DNA of 24,890 nt from Bacteroidota bacterium (GTDB taxonomy: Bacteria; Bacteroidota; Bacteroidia; Flavobacteriales; Flavobacteriaceae): NCBI GenBank assembly GCA_023437485.1, contig JAEZGB010000193.1:1-24890 (forward strand), given 5' to 3'. Below the pieces are notes generated by a model. It was not told the DNA's origin. It did no database searches and saw nothing but the letters and a program-made list of their open reading frames with translations. The position numbers and the translations under genes are program-made. Positions 20,219-24,890 of this stretch are shown here, in pieces (the first letter of the stretch is position 1; each line of letters begins with the position of its first letter).

Positions 20219-22000
20219 ATGGTTCTCAGGACGATAGCGTTTCTATTTCTTACGATGGTGGCATCGGCACAGCAAAAACGCGTTATTGACTCCATTAATT
20301 CGGTCGCCTTTGAGGTGAAGATCGCAAATGGTGACGATTTTGAGAAAATCTTCCTTGAAAATGCGGCCAGCGCCAAAAAGATCGGTTACCAAAAAGGCCT
20401 TGCCGATGCGTGGTCCAATCTGGCGCTGATTTACTATTACCGGGGGAAGTATGACCTGAACGTCAAGTACCGGCTGCGCGCCATCCAACTTTACGAGCGG
20501 CTGCGGTTGAACGCCCAGCTCGCCGATCAATTTGGAGAATTGGGGTATTCCATGAAGCGACGCAACATAGCCAAGGCGCAGCATTACATGCAAAAGGGTC
20601 TCAGGTTGGCCGAGGCCGAGAGCCTCTTGCAGGAAAAGCTCAAGCTCTACGACAATTACGGGGTACTCAAGGAAATGCAGGGACAACTGGACAGCGCACT
20701 TCTGTTTTACAGGCGCGGGCTCGACATCAAGGAACAAATCAAGGACAGCATCGGGATCCCCTACAGCCTTTCCAACATTGCCGGGATCCACGTGATGCGC
20801 GGCGAATTTGGGCAGGCGGTCCCCATACTCGAGCGCGCACTTGCGATACGTGAAGCCAAGAATGACTTGCTTGGAATGGCCGAAAGCCTGACGTATTTTG
20901 GCAATCTCTACAAAGAGATGGGGCAGTGTCCAAAGGCTATCGACTATTACGGACGCGCATTGGAAATCGCCACCGCGCACGGATACGTTTATGCGGCGCA
21001 AACCGGTTACGCGCGCCTTGCCGAATGTTATGAGAAGATCGGGCAACCGGAATTGGCGCTCACTCATTACCGGAACTACGAAAAGTACAAGGACAGCATC
21101 GCCAACAGGGAAACCAACGAGAAAATCGCCGAAATGGAGGTCAGGTTTGAGACCAACGAGAAGGAAAAGCGGCTCATCGAGAACCAGGCGAAACTCGAGC
21201 AACGCAACCTGTTGCTGCTGGTTTTGGCCCTTGCGACGGTTTTTATCGGGGTGACCGGCTATCTTATTTATCGGCAGCAGAAACTCCGCAACAGGCAAAT
21301 GGCGCAACAGCACGAGCTCCGCAACGCGATAGCCCAAATTGAAACCCAAAACAAGTTGCAGGAGCAAAGGCTCGCAATTTCACGCGATTTGCACGACAAC
21401 ATCGGCGCGCAGCTTACTTTTATCATTTCGTCGGTAGACAATACACGCTACGCATTTGATACCGATAACACCAGGCTGGGCAGCAAACTGGAGAGCATCG
21501 GGCAATTTGCGCGGGAAACCATCATCGAGCTTCGCGATACCATCTGGGCCATGAACCACAGCGAGATCACGATGGAGGAACTCGGCGGCCGAATCCTGAA
21601 TTTTGTAGAAAAAGCCCGTGAGAGCGGCAGTACCGCATCGTTTGACTTCACCCTGGACGATCATCTTCGCGAGGTGCGTTTGACTTCCAGCGAGGGAATG
21701 AATTTATACCGGACCCTGCAGGAGGCGGTCAACAACGCGGTAAAGTACGCATCGGCACAAAAAATCGCCATCAAAATTTGGCAAAATGCCGATGACATCC
21801 TCATTACCGTTAGTGACGACGGCTCGGGTTTCGACACCCCGGCGGCGCGTGCGGGGAACGGCCTGGGAAACATGCAACGCCGGATGGAGGCTATTGGCGC
21901 GGGAATCCGGATAGACAGCAACCCGGGGCAAGGAACCCGGATCACGATAGAATGGCCTTTGCCAAAAAACGAAAATTATGATCAGACTAGCCATAGTTGA
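20219..22000 (+). CDS. TPR-containing sensor histidine kinase (HisKA_3 type)
   Basis: This is a 593-aa membrane kinase. A signal peptide (MVLRTIAFLFLTMVASAQ) places about 300 residues of tetratricopeptide repeats (about 55-290, for example WSNLALIYYYRGKYDLNVKY and LTYFGNLYKEMGQCPKAIDY) in the periplasm. A coiled coil (297-330) leads to one transmembrane helix (about 330-351). The HisKA_3 dimerisation domain has SRDLHDNIGAQL with phospho-acceptor His392, and the HATPase_c domain has an N-box (QEAVNNAVKYA, 501-511), DDGSGFD (533-539) and GNGLGNM (546-552). All catalytic elements are present. The gene overlaps the response regulator by 23 bp, its expected partner. The signal is unknown; the TPR part may bind a peptide or protein. 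Confidence 0.93.
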   Translation: MVLRTIAFLFLTMVASAQQKRVIDSINSVAFEVKIANGDDFEKIFLENAASAKKIGYQKGLADAWSNLALIYYYRGKYDLNVKYRLRAIQLYERLRLNAQLADQFGELGYSMKRRNIAKAQHYMQKGLRLAEAESLLQEKLKLYDNYGVLKEMQGQLDSALLFYRRGLDIKEQIKDSIGIPYSLSNIAGIHVMRGEFGQAVPILERALAIREAKNDLLGMAESLTYFGNLYKEMGQCPKAIDYYGRALEIATAHGYVYAAQTGYARLAECYEKIGQPELALTHYRNYEKYKDSIANRETNEKIAEMEVRFETNEKEKRLIENQAKLEQRNLLLLVLALATVFIGVTGYLIYRQQKLRNRQMAQQHELRNAIAQIETQNKLQEQRLAISRDLHDNIGAQLTFIISSVDNTRYAFDTDNTRLGSKLESIGQFARETIIELRDTIWAMNHSEITMEELGGRILNFVEKARESGSTASFDFTLDDHLREVRLTSSEGMNLYRTLQEAVNNAVKYASAQKIAIKIWQNADDILITVSDDGSGFDTPAARAGNGLGNMQRRMEAIGAGIRIDSNPGQGTRITIEWPLPKNENYDQTSHS

Positions 22001-22622
22001 CGACAATGTTTTCCTGCAAAAAGCAGTGGCCGAGAAATTGTCCTTTTTTGATGACCTTTCCATCCGGGGCAGTGCGGGCAATGGTTTGGAAATCCTGCAA
22101 ATGCTGGATAAAAACCCGCACATTGACCTGATCCTGATGGATATTGAGATGCCGGTTTGCAACGGAATTGACGCCACTGCCCTGGTTAAGCAACGTTTTC
22201 CGCAAATCAAGATTATCATGCTCACGGTCTTTGACGACGATGACAATATTTTTTCGGCGATCAGGGCCGGTGCCGATGGTTATCTGCTAAAGGACGTGAC
22301 TCCCAAAGACCTTCATCAGGGGATTATTGAAACGATGAGGGGCGGCGCGACGATGACACCGTCGATTGCGCTCAAAACTCTGAAGTTTTTGAGGAATGCG
22401 CCCGGCGTGGAAACTGTGCTCAAAAGCGATTTTAGCCTTACTCCACGAGAGATCGAAGTCCTTGAACAATTGAGCAAGGGGCTGAAGTACGAGACGATTG
22501 CCGAAAATTTATTTCTGTCGGCCGGAACTGTGCGCAAGCATATCGAAAATATTTATTCTAAATTGCAGGTCCATAATAAAGTCGAAGCGATCCAAAAGGC
22601 GCGTACCAACAACCTGATATGA
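21978..22622 (+). CDS. NarL/LuxR-family response regulator
   Basis: This 214-aa protein has an N-terminal receiver domain with the acidic pair D8-D9, phospho-acceptor Asp55 in LILMDIEMP, Thr83 and Lys105. A C-terminal LuxR-type helix-turn-helix (about 153-210) carries LTPREIEVLEQLSKG and LSAGTVRKHIENIYSKL. The kinase upstream is of the matching HisKA_3 class, and the genes overlap by 23 bp, so this is its cognate regulator. The stop overlaps the start of a TetR gene by 4 bp (ATGA at 22619-22622), an unusual link of a two-component system to a TetR repressor. DNA targets are not known. Confidence 0.95.
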   Translation: MIRLAIVDDNVFLQKAVAEKLSFFDDLSIRGSAGNGLEILQMLDKNPHIDLILMDIEMPVCNGIDATALVKQRFPQIKIIMLTVFDDDDNIFSAIRAGADGYLLKDVTPKDLHQGIIETMRGGATMTPSIALKTLKFLRNAPGVETVLKSDFSLTPREIEVLEQLSKGLKYETIAENLFLSAGTVRKHIENIYSKLQVHNKVEAIQKARTNNLI

Positions 22623-23185
22623 AAATTGACCGGAAAACTGAAATTGTAGCAAGTGCCGCAAAACTTTTCCGGGAAAAAGGCTACAGCGCCGTCACCATGC
22701 GCGATATCGCCGCCGATCTTGACATCAAAGCCGCGAGCCTGTACAACCACATTTCTTCCAAACAGGAAATTTTATCGCTGATGATCCTCTCGATCGCAGA
22801 CCAGTACACCACGACCATCCGCGAAATTTATTCTTCAAATCAACTGGCAATCCAGAAAATCGAGGGGGTTATTGACCTTCATATCCGGATGACCGCGCAA
22901 AATGCCGATGCGCTTGCATCGCTCAACAATGACTGGATGCATTTGCCGCATGGGCACCTGAGCAGTTTTTTGCAGATGCGCGAGGAATACGAGGAGATTT
23001 TCAGAAAGATGGTTCGAGAGGGAATGGCATCGGGCGAACTCGCCGCAAACAATCCCGAAATCGTAATATTCTCGATTTTATCCACCCTGCGCACACTGTA
23101 TCTTTGGTACGGCCGAAAACCCGATTTTGACCCTGAAATCCTGCAGGAAAACTTGTTCCGGGTGCTGGTCAGGGGTATTTTGTAG
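22619..23185 (+). CDS. TetR/AcrR regulator, likely repressor of the paa genes
   Basis: This 188-aa protein has an N-terminal helix-turn-helix at about residues 8-55 (TEIVASAAKLFREKGYSAVT, MRDIAADLDIKAASLYNHIS, SKQEIL), the standard TetR fold. The remaining helices would form the ligand pocket. It lies directly upstream of paaE and paaA on the same strand. In many bacteria, TetR-type PaaR proteins repress paa genes and release DNA on binding phenylacetyl-CoA; that role is inferred here from position and from the palindrome at the paaE promoter. The ATG overlaps the response-regulator stop (ATGA), so it is translated with the two-component system. Confidence 0.88.
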   Translation: MKIDRKTEIVASAAKLFREKGYSAVTMRDIAADLDIKAASLYNHISSKQEILSLMILSIADQYTTTIREIYSSNQLAIQKIEGVIDLHIRMTAQNADALASLNNDWMHLPHGHLSSFLQMREEYEEIFRKMVREGMASGELAANNPEIVIFSILSTLRTLYLWYGRKPDFDPEILQENLFRVLVRGIL

Positions 23186-23252
23186 ACCGCGGAAAAATCC
23201 GGCTTTCGGGTTATCATACTGAGATTCAATTTCTTAAAATTTGCTCAGGGCA

Positions 23253-23283
23253 TTAGCTATCTGTCGGGAATTTACTAAATTTG
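23253..23283 (+). promoter_or_regulatory. promoter of the paaE-paaA genes
   Basis: TTA (23253-23255), one mismatch from TTG, is followed after 20 nt by TAAATTTG (23276-23283), a perfect Bacteroidota -7 box. Transcription should start near 23290, at the edge of the palindrome that follows. Confidence 0.6.
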
Positions 23284-23290
23284 CATATAG

Positions 23291-23306
23291 ACTAACATTT
23301 GTTAGT
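23291..23306. promoter_or_regulatory. 16-bp near-palindrome, candidate TetR (PaaR-like) operator
   Basis: ACTAACAT-TTGTTAGT is an inverted repeat in which 14 of 16 bases pair (only the central T-T does not); the ACTAAC and GTTAGT arms are perfect. It starts 8 bp after the -7 box and so would cover the transcription start, a classic repressor position. It lies between the TetR gene and paaE, 11 bp before the paaE ATG. Confidence 0.6.
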
Positions 23307-23316
23307 TAAATTATTT

Positions 23317-24390
23317 ATGGCAAAATTTCGTTCGGTCAGAATTTCAGATATATATAAGGAAACCAAAGATTGTTCGGTCATGACGCTCGATATTCCTGAA
23401 GATATGCGACAGGATTTCGCGTACATTCAGGGGCAACACCTTACATTCAGGAGCATTATCGATGGTGAAGACGTGCGCCGGACCTATTCCCTATGCTCCA
23501 GCCCGGCTGAAAACAAATGGCAGGTTGCGGTCAAGCGAATCGACGGCGGGAGGTTTTCGTCATTCGTCAATGAAAAACTAAAGCCCGGCGACACGGTTGA
23601 GGTCATGCCGCCAACGGGGGTTTTTTACGCCAAGATCGAGCCTGAAAAAGAGAAGAATTACATCGCATTTGCCGCAGGGAGCGGGATCACGCCGGTGCTT
23701 TCAATCATGAAGACGCACCTGGCGCTCGAGCCAAAGAGCACCTTCAAACTTTTTTACCTCAACCGAAGCGTCAAGTCGATCATCTTTAAAGAGGAAATCG
23801 AACAACTGAAAAATAAATACCTGGACAGGCTGGAAATCTTCCATTTCCTGACCAAGGAAAACCGCAGCATTCCCTTGCTCAACGGCCGTTTTACGCATGA
23901 GAAGATGGAGATGCTGTTGCGCCATGTCATCGACATCGACACGATAAGCGAATGTTTTATCTGCGGGCCCGAGGAAATGATTTTCCTTATCCGCGATGAA
24001 CTTCAGGCCGCGGGGCTTCCAAAGGAAAAGATCCATTTTGAGCTTTTTTCCTCCGGCCATACAACCGTAGACCGCGCCCGCGCCAATCGTGTGATCGAGA
24101 ATAAGGCCAAAGGCACCGAAGTAACAATCATCGACGGTGGAAAGGAATTCCATTTTACGATGGATGACGAGTACGATAATATTTTGGACGGCGCGCTCGC
24201 AGCCGGTGCTGATCTGCCCTTCGCCTGCAAAGGTGGCGTTTGCAGCACCTGCCGATGCAAGGTGGTCGAGGGCAGCGTCGAGATGAAGATCAATTACGCG
24301 CTCGATGAAAGCGATATCGCCAAAAATTATGTTTTGAGTTGCCAGGCGGTACCAACATCTTCCAAAGTCATTGTTGACTTTGGCAATTAA
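23317..24390 (+). CDS. paaE: phenylacetyl-CoA epoxidase reductase subunit PaaE
   Basis: PaaE passes electrons from NAD(P)H through FAD and a [2Fe-2S] cluster to the PaaABC epoxidase, which converts phenylacetyl-CoA to its 1,2-epoxide. The 357-aa protein shows the full order: FAD-binding RTYSLCS at residues 55-61, NAD(P)-binding AAGSGITP at 119-126 with CGPEEM at 216-221, then a C-terminal plant-type ferredoxin domain with Cys304, Cys309, Cys312 and Cys342 (C-x4-C-x2-C-x29-C). The ATG at 23317 matches the usual PaaE start; a TTG at 23299 falls inside the candidate operator and is rejected. It precedes paaA by 95 bp. In other clades paaE usually ends the paaABCDE order; here it comes first. Confidence 0.94.
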   Translation: MAKFRSVRISDIYKETKDCSVMTLDIPEDMRQDFAYIQGQHLTFRSIIDGEDVRRTYSLCSSPAENKWQVAVKRIDGGRFSSFVNEKLKPGDTVEVMPPTGVFYAKIEPEKEKNYIAFAAGSGITPVLSIMKTHLALEPKSTFKLFYLNRSVKSIIFKEEIEQLKNKYLDRLEIFHFLTKENRSIPLLNGRFTHEKMEMLLRHVIDIDTISECFICGPEEMIFLIRDELQAAGLPKEKIHFELFSSGHTTVDRARANRVIENKAKGTEVTIIDGGKEFHFTMDDEYDNILDGALAAGADLPFACKGGVCSTCRCKVVEGSVEMKINYALDESDIAKNYVLSCQAVPTSSKVIVDFGN

Positions 24391-24414
24391 TAGTTAATAT
24401 TTAATAATTAATAA
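24387..24414. repeat. tandem array of 7-bp units at the paaE stop codon (4 copies)
   Basis: Units TTAATAG, TTAATAT, TTAATAA and TTAATAA. The first unit contains the TAA stop of paaE (24388-24390). Confidence 0.7.
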
Positions 24415-24450
24415 TTGGACCTGCAAAGCTATCGACTGGCACTCAACAAA

Positions 24451-24480
24451 CTGACAACTGATAACTGACAACTGACAACT
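24451..24480. repeat. tandem array of 7-bp units before paaA (4.3 copies)
   Basis: Units CTGACAA, CTGATAA, CTGACAA, CTGACAA and a partial CT. It ends 5 bp before the paaA start codon. Confidence 0.8.
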
Positions 24481-24485
24481 AATTT

Positions 24486-24890
24486 ATGGACACAGCACAG
24501 CTGGAAGCGAGATTCAACGCGAAGATCGCCAATGACGAAAAGATCGAGCCCAAGGACTGGATGCCAGATAAATACCGCCAGACGCACATCAGGCAAATAT
24601 CGCAGCATGCACATTCTGAAATCGTGGGCATGTTGCCCGAAGGGAACTGGATCACCAGGGCGCCTTCACTCAGACGGAAGGTTGCGCTTTTGGCCAAGGT
24701 TCAGGACGAGGCCGGCCACGGATTGTATCTGTACAGCGCCTGTGAGACGCTCGGCATTTCACGCGATGAATTGTACGAGCAATTGCATTCGGGTGCGGCA
24801 AAGTATTCGAGCATCTTCAATTATCCAACCGTCACCTGGGCCGATATGGGTGCCATCGGGTGGCTCGTGGACGGCGCGGCGATCATCAAT
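24486..24890 (+). CDS. paaA: phenylacetyl-CoA epoxidase subunit PaaA (3' end outside window)
   Basis: PaaA is the catalytic, di-iron subunit of the PaaABC(D)E multicomponent epoxidase in aerobic phenylacetate degradation. The first 135 codons are present. Residues 1-20 form a polar lead, followed by EPKDWMPDKYRQTHIRQISQ and the ferritin-like helices. Likely iron ligands visible here are Glu45 (HSEIVGM), Glu75 and His78 (DEAGHG); the second half of the site lies outside the window. The family is about 300-330 aa. The ATG at 24486 is directly upstream of the conserved N-terminus. The remaining paaBCD genes would be expected to the right. Confidence 0.94.
   Translation, partial: MDTAQLEARFNAKIANDEKIEPKDWMPDKYRQTHIRQISQHAHSEIVGMLPEGNWITRAPSLRRKVALLAKVQDEAGHGLYLYSACETLGISRDELYEQLHSGAAKYSSIFNYPTVTWADMGAIGWLVDGAAIIN

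Noticed and set aside
20243..21367. 374-codon open frame on the minus strand
   Set aside because: It lies wholly antisense to the TPR part of the sensor kinase; its translation is a Leu/Val/His-rich shadow with no domain.
23197..23214. hairpin after the TetR gene as a terminator
   Set aside because: AATCCG/CGGGTT pairs only with a G-U wobble and has no T run after it on the plus strand.
23299..23301. TTG as the start of paaE
   Set aside because: It falls inside the candidate operator and over the predicted transcription start region; the ATG at 23317 matches the family N-terminus.

Overview
The window looks like a stretch of a Bacteroidota chromosome, most likely from Flavobacteriaceae. The evidence is: a T9SS-type C-terminal sorting domain on a large secreted protein; an SusC-like/OMP_b-brl outer-membrane receptor; lipoproteins whose acylated Cys is followed by Ser/Asp runs; TPR-containing sensor kinases; a GSCFA protein; promoters of the Bacteroidota type (TTG, about 17-21 nt, TAnnTTTG) rather than TTGACA/TATAAT; and little Shine-Dalgarno signal. 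By eye the G+C is near half, high for a Flavobacterium-type genome. No phage, IS, CRISPR, tRNA or rRNA was seen.

Layout. 1-1032: a TetR regulator running off the left edge (minus), an intergenic dyad element, and a small zinc-ribbon (zf-TFIIB) gene whose conserved C-terminal tail lies one frame out. 1201-2734: GTPase Der convergent with a small two-helix membrane protein. 3038-9047: a 1038-aa T9SS-exported surface protein, a strong terminator, and a 927-aa TonB-receptor-like beta-barrel protein. 9048-12313 (minus): M23 peptidase - MerR-like regulator, then LemA - TPM - TPM, several with overlapping stop and start codons; this block is divergent from alaS (12504-15134). 15263-17439: a two-gene unit of a small secreted protein and a PQQ-like beta-propeller protein. 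17574-19834: a YD-like lipoprotein coupled to a GSCFA protein, then a second lipoprotein. 19928-22000 onward: a small membrane protein, then an overlapping sensor kinase / response regulator / TetR operon. 23317-24890: paaE and the start of paaA, components of phenylacetyl-CoA epoxidase.

How the parts work together. The right end is the most coherent: a TPR sensor kinase, its NarL-type regulator and a TetR regulator are translationally overlapped, and the next gene (paaE) has a Bacteroidota promoter followed at once by a 16-bp near-palindrome that fits a TetR operator covering the transcription start. I infer that the TetR protein is the PaaR-like repressor of the paa genes and that the two-component system is tied to it. 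The other blocks are ordinary housekeeping or envelope genes.

The most unusual sequence-level signals are: imperfect tandem arrays of 7-bp (or 8-bp) units, with a different unit at each site, lying at or beside stop codons in at least five intergenic places; the intergenic dyad element at 683-791; and the apparent frameshift in the zinc-ribbon gene. I did not find a clearly new multi-gene system.
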